Below are positions 32,374 through 41,621 of a stretch of 64,000 nucleotides of DNA, piece by piece. Where the stretch lies: positions 1,364,001 through 1,428,000 of the forward strand of contig NZ_CP135079.1 in NCBI RefSeq assembly GCF_032121415.1. Direction: 5' to 3'. How positions within the stretch are numbered: the stretch's first letter is position 1; every line of letters starts with the position of its first letter. The stretch comes from Streptomyces parvus (GTDB taxonomy: Bacteria; Actinomycetota; Actinomycetes; Streptomycetales; Streptomycetaceae). Under the pieces are notes generated by a model. That model saw nothing but the letters and a program-made list of their open reading frames with translations, had not been told where the DNA came from and searched no databases. A program made the translations under genes and the position numbers.

Positions 32374-34137
32374 TCAGGGCTTGGGCGCGTCCGGTGCGGC
32401 CGTCTCGTCCGGTGCCGGCTCCTCCGGGACCGTCTCCTGCGGCGCCTCGACGGTGAGTTCGATGACGACCGAGGCACCGCCCTCGGTGGTGAGGCGCAGC
32501 AGATAGGTGCCCTCGTTGCCGTCGGCGAAGATCTCCGGGAGCCGCAGCTGTCCGTCGGCGTCCGTCGTCAGCGTGGTGAGGGTGCGGACCGGCTTGCCGT
32601 CCGCGTCCTTGAAGTACGGGCCCTTGTCGTTGTCGATGACGCCCGGGCGGTCCTTGACCATGGTGGCGGTGACGGCCACTCCGGCCGCGACGGCGTCCTT
32701 GTAGGTGGCCTTGACGGTGACGGCGTCCGCGAACTTCTCGCCGGGGGCGGCGACGAGCGCCTTCTCGTCGGTCCGGGCGATCGCGTCGGCCTGGCGGGCG
32801 GTGACCGTCGCCGCGTACGTCAGGGTGCGCGGCCGACCGCTGCCCGCGACGGCGGTCACGGTGAACTGCCCGGCCTTCTCGCCGGCCTGGAGCTTCGGTG
32901 CGGTGGCGGTGCCGTCGGTACCGGTCCGTACCGTCACGGTCTTCCTGCCGCCGGCGAAGAGGGTTCCGGTGTCTCCGGTGACGGTGAAGGCGACGGGCAC
33001 CTTGGCGAGCGGGGCGCCGACCGCGTTGCGCGCCAGGACGGAGACCCGCTCGTCGAACTCCTGGCCCGCGGTGGCACGCAGGGGGCCGGTGCCCGCGTTC
33101 TCCAGGGAGCCGAAGGTCTCGGAGGGCGGCGTCGGCTTGGGGGTGGGCGGCTTCGGCGTCGGGTTGGTGGAGCCTCCGCCGCCGGGCTTGGAGGGGCCCG
33201 GGCTCGGCTTGCCGCCGGGCTTGGACGAGGAGGGCTTCGGGCTGGGGGTGACGCCCGGGCCGGAGCCGGTGCCCGGACGCGGGCTCGGGGTGGGGGTGGG
33301 GGTGCTCGGGGTGCTGGGGAGCGTGCCTGTGCCGTCAGGGATCTCGTGCGTACCGCGCTGGTAGTAGGAGAACCAGGAGCGGACCGTGCGCAGGTACTCG
33401 CTCGACCGGTTGTAGCTCAGCACGGCCTTGTCGAGGTCGGCGGCGAGGGCCAGATCGCGGTCGTTGGCGCAGAGGTAGCGGCCGGCGGCGAGGGCCGCGT
33501 CGTAGATGTTGTTGGGGTCCTTGCGGCCGTCGCCGTTGGCGTCCTGGCCCCAGGAGGCCCAGGTCGAGGGGATGAACTGCATCGGGCCGACCGCGCGGTC
33601 GTGGACCGCGTCGCCGTCGTACGCCCCGCCGTCGGTGTCCCTGATCAGCGCGAAGCCCTGGCCGTTGAGGGCCGGGCCGAGGATGCGGGGGCTGGCGGTG
33701 CCGTTGGCGTCGACGCGGCCGCCGCGGGCCTGGCCGGACTCGACCTTCCCGATGGCCGCGAGGAGTTGCCAGGGCAGCCGGCAGGAAGGGTCGGTGGTCG
33801 CGACGGTCCGCTCGGCCTGCTTGTACGCGGCCAGGACGGACGCCGGAATGCCCGCTTCGGCACTGCCGGCCGCCGGAAGGTCGCTGGACGAACCGGGCCT
33901 GTCGGGCGTGACCAGGGGCGGAAGGTCCGTGTAGTAGGGCGAGTTGCCGGTGGCGGCGCCGTCGGTCTCGCCGCTCGCGGTGTCCTCACCCGCCGCCTTC
34001 GGGTCGCCGCTGCCCGCGGATCCGTCGGCCAGGGTCGCCGCGGGCGCCTGCGAGGCCGCGAGCGCCGCCACCGCGGCCGCCGCCACGGCGGTGGTCGTGG
34101 CTCCCTTGCGCAGACGTCGGCGAATGTGCGCTGCCAT
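32374..34137 (-). CDS. Secreted lytic-transglycosylase-like protein with Ig-like repeats (587 aa)
   Basis: The signal peptide spans about residues 1-38 (MAAHIRRRLRKGATTTAVAAAAVAALAAS). An SLT-type lysozyme fold follows at about 100-250: LPWQLLAAIGKVESGQARGG (candidate catalytic Glu in KVESG), AVGPMQFIPSTWASWG and NNIYDAALAAGRYLCAND. Next comes a ~90-residue Pro/Ser/Thr/Lys-rich linker. At least two Ig-like/invasin-type domains then follow (ATAGQEFDERVSVLARNAVGAPLAKVPVAF and APGEKFADAVTVKATYKDAVAAGVAVTA). It probably cleaves peptidoglycan outside the cell, with the repeats as spacers or wall binders. ATG 34137 has GGGAGGGA upstream. Confidence 0.88.
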   Translation of the reverse strand: MAAHIRRRLRKGATTTAVAAAAVAALAASQAPAATLADGSAGSGDPKAAGEDTASGETDGAATGNSPYYTDLPPLVTPDRPGSSSDLPAAGSAEAGIPASVLAAYKQAERTVATTDPSCRLPWQLLAAIGKVESGQARGGRVDANGTASPRILGPALNGQGFALIRDTDGGAYDGDAVHDRAVGPMQFIPSTWASWGQDANGDGRKDPNNIYDAALAAGRYLCANDRDLALAADLDKAVLSYNRSSEYLRTVRSWFSYYQRGTHEIPDGTGTLPSTPSTPTPTPSPRPGTGSGPGVTPSPKPSSSKPGGKPSPGPSKPGGGGSTNPTPKPPTPKPTPPSETFGSLENAGTGPLRATAGQEFDERVSVLARNAVGAPLAKVPVAFTVTGDTGTLFAGGRKTVTVRTGTDGTATAPKLQAGEKAGQFTVTAVAGSGRPRTLTYAATVTARQADAIARTDEKALVAAPGEKFADAVTVKATYKDAVAAGVAVTATMVKDRPGVIDNDKGPYFKDADGKPVRTLTTLTTDADGQLRLPEIFADGNEGTYLLRLTTEGGASVVIELTVEAPQETVPEEPAPDETAAPDAPKP

Positions 34138-34326
34138 ACGTTCCGGTCCCTCCCCCTCGAAGGCTGCTCGCGCTCCCCAGCGCAACGACTCCAGCGACCC
34201 TACGGCACCTCGTGTCGCCCAGACACCGAGAGCTGACCGCTTCTTACTGTTTTTTCACGTTCGCGGGCGCACGTTGTCCGCCTGGCCACGAAAGGGTGCC
34301 CCGGCGGGCCCGTCATACTTGCCGCC

Positions 34327-35196
34327 ATGCCGTTCACGCTCAGTCATGCCGCCGCCGTGCTCCCGGCGATCCGCCGCAACGGGACCGGCCGGGGGCCGCT
34401 GTTCCCCTCGGCCCTCGTCGCCGGTTCGTTCGCGCCCGACATCACCTACTTCGCGGACACGGTGGTCCCCGGGGCGATGGAGTTCGGGTCGTTCACGCAC
34501 ACCCTCGCCGGGATCGTCACGGTGAACGTGGCCATCGCCGCTGTGCTGGTCGCGGTCTGGGCGCTGCTGCGGGAGCCGCTGGTCGCGCTGTTGCCGGTAC
34601 GGGTACGGGGGCGCGTCCACGCGTTCGTCCGGGGGCAGCGGTGGACGCGGGCCGCCTTCGGTCCGTCCGCCTGGCTGTGGTTCGCCGCCTCCGGCGCGCT
34701 GGGCGCGGCCACGCATGTGGTGTGGGACGCGTTCACCCACCACAGCCGGTGGGGCACGGAGCTGCTGCCGTTCCTGAACCGGAGCGTCGGCGGCTACCCG
34801 GTGTTCCAGTTCGTGCAGTACGGGAGTTCGGCGCTGGCCCTCGTGGTCATCGGCTGGTTCGCCGTCACCGGGCTGCGGCGGGCCCCGGCCGGGCCCGCGC
34901 CCGCGGAGGTGCCGGTGCTCGGCCGCCGGGAGCGGTGGGGTGCGCTCGGTCTGCTGGCGCTGTGTGTGCTGGCCGGTGTCGTTCACCGGTGCGCCCGCTG
35001 GTACGCCCACTTCGGCCGGGTGGAGAGCCCGCTCGACATCATCCCGACGGCGTGCTTCGGCGCGGGCGCGGGGCTGGCGGCCGGGCTGCTGCTGTACGGA
35101 TTGGGGATGCTGCTGTGGCGGGGGACGCGGGGCCCCGGCCGCCCCGTGTCCGTACCGGATGAGCCCCGGACGGAAGCGCGGGCCGGCCGGAGGTAG
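34327..35196 (+). CDS. DUF4184-family membrane protein (289 aa)
   Basis: It starts MPFTLSHAAAVLPAIR, the DUF4184 hallmark, followed by LVAGSFAPDITYF and FGSFTHTLAG. About six hydrophobic segments follow. HVVWDAFTHHSRWG carries a His/Asp-rich motif reminiscent of YdjM-type metal-dependent membrane hydrolases (LexA-regulated YdjM/DUF457 relatives). Catalysis has not been shown as far as I know. It lies between a secreted cell-wall enzyme gene (divergent) and polA (convergent) and is followed by a very strong terminator. Confidence 0.88.
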   Translation: MPFTLSHAAAVLPAIRRNGTGRGPLFPSALVAGSFAPDITYFADTVVPGAMEFGSFTHTLAGIVTVNVAIAAVLVAVWALLREPLVALLPVRVRGRVHAFVRGQRWTRAAFGPSAWLWFAASGALGAATHVVWDAFTHHSRWGTELLPFLNRSVGGYPVFQFVQYGSSALALVVIGWFAVTGLRRAPAGPAPAEVPVLGRRERWGALGLLALCVLAGVVHRCARWYAHFGRVESPLDIIPTACFGAGAGLAAGLLLYGLGMLLWRGTRGPGRPVSVPDEPRTEARAGRR

Positions 35197-35229
35197 CGGC
35201 GGCCGGCCGAGGACTGCGGCAGGGAGAAG

Positions 35230-35268
35230 GGGCGGGCCCGGAACCGTGGTGCGGTTCCGGGCCCGCCC
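35230..35268. terminator. Bidirectional terminator between the DUF4184 gene and polA
   Basis: A perfect 17-bp stem (35230-35246 with 35252-35268, loop TGGTG) sits between the two convergent stop codons. Confidence 0.8.
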
Positions 35269-35299
35269 GCTGCCAGGTGGCTCAGCGCGCGGTGGTGGA

Positions 35300-38011
35300 T
35301 CAGTGCGCGGCGGACTCCCAGTCCTTGCCGACGCCGACCGAGACGTCGAGCGGGGCGCGCAGCTCGACCGCGTTCGCCATCTCGTGGCGCAGGATCTCCT
35401 CCACCTGCTTCCGCTCGCCCTTCGCGATCTCCAGGACGATTTCGTCGTGGACCTGGAGCAGCATCCGCGAGGTCAGCCCGGCCTCGGTCAGCGCCCTGTC
35501 CACCCGCAACATCGCGACCTTCACGATGTCCGCCGCGGTGCCCTGGATCGGGGCGTTGAGCGCCATGCGCTCGGCGGCCTCGCGGCGCTGGCGGTTGTCG
35601 CTGTTCAGGTCGGGGAGGTAGCGGCGGCGGCCGAGGATCGTCTCCGTGTAGCCGGTGGCCCTGGCCTCCTCGACGACCCGGTGGAGATAGTCCCGCACCC
35701 CGCCGAACCGCTCGAAGTAGGTGTCCATCAGCACCCGGGCCTCGGCGGGGTCGATGCCCAGCTGCTGAGAGAGGCCGAACGCGGAGAGACCGTAGGCGAG
35801 GCCGTAGGACATGGCCTTGATCTTGCGGCGCATCTCCGCGTCGACCGCGTCCTTCTCGACGGCGAAGACCTGCGAGGCGACCGTGGTGTGCAGGTCCTCG
35901 CCGGAGGTGAACGCCTCGATGAGACCGGCGTCCTCGGAGAGGTGCGCCATGACCCGCAGCTCGATCTGGCTGTAGTCCGCCGTCATCAGCGTCTCGAAGC
36001 CCTCGCCGACGACGAAGCCCCGGCGGATCGCCCGGCCCTCGTCGGTGCGGACGGGGATGTTCTGCAGGTTGGGTTCGGTGGAGGAGAGCCGGCCGGTCGC
36101 CGCGACCGTCTGATTGAACGTCGTGTGGATGCGGCCGTCGGCGGCGATCGTCTTGATCAGGCCCTCGACGGTGACCCGCAGCCTGGCCTGGTCGCGGTGG
36201 CGGAGCATCAGGACCGGCAGCTCGTGCTCGGTCTGCGCGGCCAGCCAGGCCAGCGCGTCCGCGTCAGTCGTGTATCCCGTCTTGGTCTTCTTCGTCTTCG
36301 GCAGGCCCAACTCGTTGAAGAGGATCTCCTGGAGCTGCTTGGGCGATCCGAGGTTGAACTCGCGGCCGACCGCCGCGTGCGCCTCCTTCACCGCCTGCTG
36401 CACGGTCCCGGCGAACTGCTGCTCCATGCCTTCGAGGTGGGCCCGGTCCACCGCGATCCCATGCCGCTCCAGGCGGGCCAGGAGGATGGAGGTCGGCAGC
36501 TCCATGTCGTGCAGCAGCTCCGCCGCGCCCACCTCCTTGAGACGGGTGGTGAACGCGTCGCCCAGGTCGAGGACGGCGCGGGCCTGGGCCATCAGGGCGT
36601 CCTGCTCGGCCCGGTCGTCCGCGCCGAAGGCCAGCTGTCCGTCGGAGGCGGCGGCCGGGGCCAGCTCGCGGCCCAGGTACTCCACGGCCAGCGCGTCCAG
36701 GGCGAAGGACCGGCGGCCCGGCTTCACCAGATACGCGGCGAGCGCGGTGTCCATGGCGACGCCTTCGAGCTGCCAGCCCATCTCCGGGAAGACCCGCATG
36801 ACGTTCTTCGCGTTGTGCAGGACCTTGGGGCGCGCCGGGTCCGCGACCCAGGCGGCGAACGCCCGCCCGTCGGCCTCGTCCAGCTGCGTCGGGTCCAGCC
36901 AGGCGGCGGCCCCGTCGGCGGCGGCGAGCGCGATCTCGGTGACCGTGCCGGCCCCGAGCGACCAGGTGTCCACCGTCATGACGCCGAGCGGCTGCGCGCC
37001 GTGCGTCTCCAGCCAGGGGGCGACCTCGCCGGAGCCGAGCACGGCCCCGTCCAGCTCGATCCCGGCGGCGGGCGCGGGCGGCTCGGCCTCCGCCGCCCCG
37101 GGGTCGACGGCGAGGAGACGCTCGCGCAGGCTCGGGTTGCGGATCTCCAGTATGTCGAGGATGCCGGTGACCGCCGTACGGTCGTAGGGGGCTCGCTCCA
37201 GCTCGGCCGGGGTCTTCGGCAGCTCCACGTCCCGGACCATCTCGGTCAGCACGCGGTTCATCTTCACCGCGTCCAGGTGGTCCCGGAGATTCTGCCCGGC
37301 CACGCCCTTGACCTCGTCGGCCCGCGCGATCAACTCATCGAAGGTGCCGAACTGGTTGATCCACTTCGCGGCCGTCTTCTCACCGACCTTCGGGATGCTC
37401 GGCAGATTGTCCGACGGGTCGCCGCGCAGGGCGGCGAAGTCCGGATACTGCTGCGGGGTGAGCCCGTACTTCTCGACGACCTTCTCCGGGGTGAACCGGG
37501 TCAGCTCGGACACCCCCTTGGTGGGGTACAGCACGGTCACGTTGTCCGTGATCAGCTGGAAGGAGTCCCGGTCACCGGTGACGATCAGCACCTCGAACCC
37601 GGCCGCCTCGGCCTGGGTCGCCAGCGTGGCGATGACGTCGTCCGCCTCGAACCCGTCCACCGCGAACCGGTCGGCGTGCATCGCGTCCAGCAGCTCGCCG
37701 ATCAGCTCGACCTGCCCCTTGAACTCGTCGGGGGTCTTGGAGCGGTTCGCCTTGTACTCCGGGAACTCCTGCGCCCGCCAGGTCTTGCGGGACACGTCGA
37801 ACGCGACCGCGAAGTGCGTAGGGGCCTCATCACGCAGGGTGTTCGCCAGCATCGACATGAAGCCGTACACGGCGTTCGTCGGCTGCCCCACCGCCGTCGT
37901 GAAATTCTCCGCGGGCAGGGCGAAGAACGCCCGGTACGCCAGGGAGTGCCCGTCCATGAGGAGCAGGCGCGGTCGGTTGTCTGCCGTCTTCTTCGATGCC
38001 GTCTCAGCCAC
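35300..38011 (-). CDS. polA: DNA polymerase I (903 aa)
   Basis: PolA fills gaps and removes RNA primers. The N-terminal 5'-nuclease domain (about 1-300) has LLLMDGHSLAYRAFFAL, DGFEADDVIATLA, VTGDRDSFQLI and the H3TH motif KVGEKTAAKW. The central 3'-5' exonuclease-like domain (about 320-510) appears degenerate, as in other actinobacteria: I do not see the DxE, ND and YxxxD set. The polymerase domain has TADYSQIELRVMAHLS (motif A), RRKIKAMSYGLAYGLSAFG (O-helix, motif B) and LLQVHDEIVLE (motif C). I start at GTG 38011 (VAETASKK), near family length; the frame is open to 38428 but that covers the divergent oxidoreductase gene. Confidence 0.96.
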   Translation of the reverse strand: MAETASKKTADNRPRLLLMDGHSLAYRAFFALPAENFTTAVGQPTNAVYGFMSMLANTLRDEAPTHFAVAFDVSRKTWRAQEFPEYKANRSKTPDEFKGQVELIGELLDAMHADRFAVDGFEADDVIATLATQAEAAGFEVLIVTGDRDSFQLITDNVTVLYPTKGVSELTRFTPEKVVEKYGLTPQQYPDFAALRGDPSDNLPSIPKVGEKTAAKWINQFGTFDELIARADEVKGVAGQNLRDHLDAVKMNRVLTEMVRDVELPKTPAELERAPYDRTAVTGILDILEIRNPSLRERLLAVDPGAAEAEPPAPAAGIELDGAVLGSGEVAPWLETHGAQPLGVMTVDTWSLGAGTVTEIALAAADGAAAWLDPTQLDEADGRAFAAWVADPARPKVLHNAKNVMRVFPEMGWQLEGVAMDTALAAYLVKPGRRSFALDALAVEYLGRELAPAAASDGQLAFGADDRAEQDALMAQARAVLDLGDAFTTRLKEVGAAELLHDMELPTSILLARLERHGIAVDRAHLEGMEQQFAGTVQQAVKEAHAAVGREFNLGSPKQLQEILFNELGLPKTKKTKTGYTTDADALAWLAAQTEHELPVLMLRHRDQARLRVTVEGLIKTIAADGRIHTTFNQTVAATGRLSSTEPNLQNIPVRTDEGRAIRRGFVVGEGFETLMTADYSQIELRVMAHLSEDAGLIEAFTSGEDLHTTVASQVFAVEKDAVDAEMRRKIKAMSYGLAYGLSAFGLSQQLGIDPAEARVLMDTYFERFGGVRDYLHRVVEEARATGYTETILGRRRYLPDLNSDNRQRREAAERMALNAPIQGTAADIVKVAMLRVDRALTEAGLTSRMLLQVHDEIVLEIAKGERKQVEEILRHEMANAVELRAPLDVSVGVGKDWESAAH

Positions 38012-38144
38012 GCCCCCGATCCTGCCACGGACCACTGACAATCCGGACCGGCGCGACTTCCGCGGGGCCGTGACAGGATCGATGGTGAGGACATGAACAT
38101 GAGCACGTCGCCATTTGGAAGAGCGCTCGAAGGGGAGCAGCATC

Positions 38145-40436
38145 ATGGCCACCAAGCCGCCGACCGGTGACCCGGTCCAGGACGCCCCGCAGGTCGAAGC
38201 GGCCCCGCACGCCGCCGCCGGGCTGCCCGCCGTCGCCCACTCCCTGCGCATCGCCCAGCAGCAGATGGGCGTGCGCCGCACCGCGCAGACCCTCCTCAAG
38301 GTCAACCAGAAGAACGGGTTCGACTGCCCCGGCTGCGCCTGGCCCGAGGGCGACAAGCGGCACACCGCCGAATTCTGCGAGAACGGCGCCAAGGCCGTCG
38401 CCGAAGAGGCGACCCTGCGCCGCGTCACCCCCGAGTTCTTCGCCGCGCACCCCGTCGCCGACCTCGCGGAGCGCAGCGGCTACTGGCTGGGCCAGCAGGG
38501 CAGGATCACCCACCCGGTGTACCTCCCCGAGGGCGCCGACCGGTACGAGCCGATCACCTGGGACCGGGCGTTCGCGATCATCGCCGAGGAGCTGACCGCT
38601 CTCGGCTCCCCCGACGAGGCCCTCTTCTACACCTCCGGCCGCACCAGCAACGAGGCCGCGTTCCTCCTCCAGCTCTTCGCCCGCGAGTTCGGCACCAACA
38701 ACCTCCCGGACTGCTCCAACATGTGCCACGAGTCGTCCGGCTCGGCGCTCACCGAGACCATCGGCATCGGCAAGGGCAGTGTCTTCCTGGAGGACCTCCA
38801 CCAGGCCGACCTGATCATCGTCGCCGGCCAGAACCCCGGCACGAACCACCCCCGGATGCTGTCCGCCCTGGAGAAGGCCAAGCAGTCCGGAGCGAAGATC
38901 ATCTCGGTGAATCCGCTGCCCGAGGCCGGTATGGAGCGGTTCAAGAACCCCCAGACCCCGCACGGCATGCTCAAGGGGACCCCGCTCAACGACCTCTTCC
39001 TCCAGATCCGCATCGGCGGCGACCAGGCCCTCTTCCGCCTCCTCAACAAACTGATCCTGGCCACCGAGGGCGCCGTCGACACCGCGTTCGTCGCCGAACA
39101 CACCCACGGCTACGAAGAGTTCGCCAAGGCCGCCGAAGCGGCCGACTGGGACGGGACGCTGGAGGCCACCGGCCTCACCCGCGCCGAGATCGAGCAGGCG
39201 CTCGCCCTGGTCCTCGCGTCACAGCGCACCATCGTCTGCTGGGCCATGGGCCTCACCCAGCACAAGCACTCCGTGCCCACCATCCGCGAAGTGGTCAACT
39301 TCCTTCTGCTGCGCGGCAACATCGGCCGCCCCGGCGCCGGGGTCTGCCCGGTGCGCGGCCACTCCAACGTCCAGGGCGACCGCACCATGGGCATCTTCGA
39401 ACGGCCCGCACCGGCCTTCCTCGACGCCCTCGACAAGGAGTTCGGCATCACCTCGCCCCGCCACCACGGCATGGACGTGGTGCGCTCCATCCAGGCGCTC
39501 CGCGACGGCGAGGCGAAGGTCTTCTTCGCCATGGGCGGCAACTTCGTCGCGGCCACCCCCGACACCGCCGTCACCGAGGCCGCGATGCGCCGCGCCCGCC
39601 TCACCGTGCACGTCTCGACCAAGCTCAACCGCTCGCACGCGGTCACCGGGACCCGCGCCCTGATCCTCCCGACGCTGGGCCGCACCGACAAGGACGTCCA
39701 GGCGGGCGGCAAGCAGTTCGTCACCGTCGAGGACTCCATGGGCATGGTCCACGCCTCCCGCGGCAACCTCACCCCCGCCGGCCCCCACCTGCTCTCGGAG
39801 CCGGCCATCGTCGCCCGCCTCGCCCGCGCGGTCCTCGGCGCCGGCTCCCGTACGCCGTGGGAGGAGTTCGAGCGGGACTACGGCACCATCCGCGACCGCA
39901 TCTCCCGCGTCGTCGCCGGCTTCGAGGACTTCAACACCCGCATCGCCCACCCCGGCGGCTTCGCCCTCCCGCACGCCCCCCGCGACGAGCGCCGCTTCCC
40001 CACCGCCACGGGCCGCGCCAACTTCACCGCCGCCCCCGTCGAGTACCCCGAACTGCCCGACGGCAGGCTCCTGTTGCAGACCCTGCGCTCCCACGACCAG
40101 TACAACACCACCATCTACGGCCTCAACGACCGCTACCGGGGCATCAAGGGCGGCCGCCGCATCGTCATGGTGAACCCCGAGGACGCCGCCGCCCTCGGCC
40201 TCGCCGACGGCGCGTACACCGACCTCGTCAGCGAGTGGAAAGACGGCGTGGAACGCCGCGCGGAGGGGTTCCGTATCGTCCACTACCCCACCGCCCGGGG
40301 CTGCGCCGCCGCCTACTACCCGGAGACCAACGTCCTGGTCCCCCTCGGCTCCACGGCCGACACCAGCAACACCCCGGCCAGCAAGTCGGTCGTCGTCCGC
40401 TTCGAGGCACCCCGGAGCACCCCCGGCAGCGAATGA
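38145..40436 (+). CDS. FdhF/YdeP-family molybdopterin oxidoreductase (763 aa)
   Basis: This is a bis-MGD-type molybdoenzyme of the formate-dehydrogenase-like YdeP subgroup. FDCPGCAWPEGDKRHTAEFCENGAKAV (about 58-84) replaces the usual N-terminal 4Fe-4S binding region. Active-site region DCSNMCHESSG lies at about 195, with Cys-His-Glu where formate dehydrogenases have Cys/Sec-His. LRGNIGRPGAGVCPVRGHSNVQGDRTMG and the C-terminal TLRSHDQYNTTIYGLNDRYRGIKGGRRIVMVNPEDA (MopterinDH_binding) are characteristic. No dedicated electron-transfer subunit is adjacent. ATG 38145 follows AGGGGAG. The physiological substrate is unknown; E. coli YdeP has been tied to acid resistance. Confidence 0.92.
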   Translation: MATKPPTGDPVQDAPQVEAAPHAAAGLPAVAHSLRIAQQQMGVRRTAQTLLKVNQKNGFDCPGCAWPEGDKRHTAEFCENGAKAVAEEATLRRVTPEFFAAHPVADLAERSGYWLGQQGRITHPVYLPEGADRYEPITWDRAFAIIAEELTALGSPDEALFYTSGRTSNEAAFLLQLFAREFGTNNLPDCSNMCHESSGSALTETIGIGKGSVFLEDLHQADLIIVAGQNPGTNHPRMLSALEKAKQSGAKIISVNPLPEAGMERFKNPQTPHGMLKGTPLNDLFLQIRIGGDQALFRLLNKLILATEGAVDTAFVAEHTHGYEEFAKAAEAADWDGTLEATGLTRAEIEQALALVLASQRTIVCWAMGLTQHKHSVPTIREVVNFLLLRGNIGRPGAGVCPVRGHSNVQGDRTMGIFERPAPAFLDALDKEFGITSPRHHGMDVVRSIQALRDGEAKVFFAMGGNFVAATPDTAVTEAAMRRARLTVHVSTKLNRSHAVTGTRALILPTLGRTDKDVQAGGKQFVTVEDSMGMVHASRGNLTPAGPHLLSEPAIVARLARAVLGAGSRTPWEEFERDYGTIRDRISRVVAGFEDFNTRIAHPGGFALPHAPRDERRFPTATGRANFTAAPVEYPELPDGRLLLQTLRSHDQYNTTIYGLNDRYRGIKGGRRIVMVNPEDAAALGLADGAYTDLVSEWKDGVERRAEGFRIVHYPTARGCAAAYYPETNVLVPLGSTADTSNTPASKSVVVRFEAPRSTPGSE

Positions 40437-40528
40437 GAACCGCCATCCCCTAAGCGCGCGCTCAGCCGTCTGATAAGAACAGTGCAGACAGCAACGAACC
40501 AGCGCAGCAGACGAACGGAGCAGGATCC

Positions 40529-40999
40529 ATGGGCGAGCACACCGCACCCCTCTTCCCGCAGGAAGTCATCGACGAGTACGCGGCACTCGGCATCGACCTG
40601 CCCGCCCTCTTCTCCGCCGGCCACCTCGGCGAGCGCATGGGCGTGACCATCGTCGAGGCCGCCGCCGACCGCGTCGTCGGCACCATGCCCGTCGAGGGCA
40701 ACACCCAGCCCTACGGCCTCCTGCACGGCGGCGCCTCGGCCGTCCTCGCCGAGACCCTCGGCTCCATCGGCTCCATGCTCCACGGCGGCGCGAACAAGAT
40801 CGCCGTCGGCGTCGACCTCAACTGCACCCACCACCGGGGCGTCCGCAACGGGCTCGTCACCGGCGTCGCCACCCCCGTACACCGGGGACGCTCCACCGCC
40901 ACGTACGAGATCGTCATCACCGACGAACAGGACAAGCGGGTCTGCACCGCACGCCTCACCTGCCTGCTCCGCGACCTCCCCAAGCCCGAAGCGGACTGA
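40529..40999 (+). CDS. PaaI-family hotdog thioesterase (156 aa)
   Basis: This single hotdog domain belongs to the PaaI/YdiI-type acyl-CoA thioesterases: HLGERMGVTIVEAAADRVVGTMPVEGNTQPYGLLHGGASAVLAETLGS contains the catalytic HGG turn and the Glu on the following helix. AVGVDLNCTHHRGVRNGLVTGVATPVHRGRSTATYEI is the core strand set. It hydrolyses acyl-CoA, perhaps of aromatic or menaquinone-pathway intermediates. It follows the molybdoenzyme by 92 bp. A perfect palindrome follows the stop. Confidence 0.92.
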   Translation: MGEHTAPLFPQEVIDEYAALGIDLPALFSAGHLGERMGVTIVEAAADRVVGTMPVEGNTQPYGLLHGGASAVLAETLGSIGSMLHGGANKIAVGVDLNCTHHRGVRNGLVTGVATPVHRGRSTATYEIVITDEQDKRVCTARLTCLLRDLPKPEAD

Positions 41000-41012
41000 C
41001 CCCGCACCGCAC

Positions 41013-41050
41013 GCGAACGGCCCGCCGACCTAGGTCGGCGGGCCGTTCGC
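41013..41050. terminator. Perfect 38-bp palindrome, probable terminator
   Basis: The sequence from 41013 to 41050 is identical to its reverse complement, centred on CCTAGG at 41031/41032, 14 bp past the thioesterase stop. It folds as a long hairpin with almost no loop. Confidence 0.7.
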
Positions 41051-41621
41051 CGTCCACGGCCGCACCGCATACCGGACCGCGCACCCCCATATCCGGGGCC
41101 GCTGAAGGAAGTTGATGGAAACACACGGTCAACACCCTTGACGGCCGCACCTGTTCCATGACCTGCTTCAACAGCCACACAGACCCCGCAGCGCAGCACA
41201 CATACCCCACACATGTAACACTGCGTAACGTTTGCGCAATACACGAAAAACCCGGCACCCCCACCCCCGCACCCCGGCCCGCCTCCCCCCGCCACCCTCG
41301 CGCCCCGGCCCCCGCGACAGCACCAAGATCACCTCAAGCCCCTTAGCAGAGCTGCGCGTTCTCACCATGTGGGCAATGCGCAGTCCAGGCGAAACCCGCA
41401 CATCCCCTCACAGGAACCTCAAGCCTTGCTCAAGGGCATAACAAGAGAGTCACATCCGCAGCCGACCCGTCCCGATGGCCCCCGGCTGCGCTTAGAGTCA
41501 CGGCCAGTCACCGCGCCGCCGGGCGCGTCTGCTGCACGGCCCTGTACCACCCCAGTACGGCCCGGCGATGATCACGGCACCTCATGCCCGAGGAGCGCCG
41601 CGCCAGGGAAAGGACCCTCTC
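41051..41621 (+). other. Long intergenic region upstream of the liv operon
   Basis: This ~570-bp region has no coding signal. It is less GC-rich at 41100-41240 and contains a very C-rich stretch (41255-41310). A direct repeat GTAAC-ACTGC-GTAAC (41215-41229) loosely resembles half-sites bound by nitrogen regulator GlnR, but spacing is off by one. The promoter of livK must lie here; I could not fix it. Confidence 0.5.
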
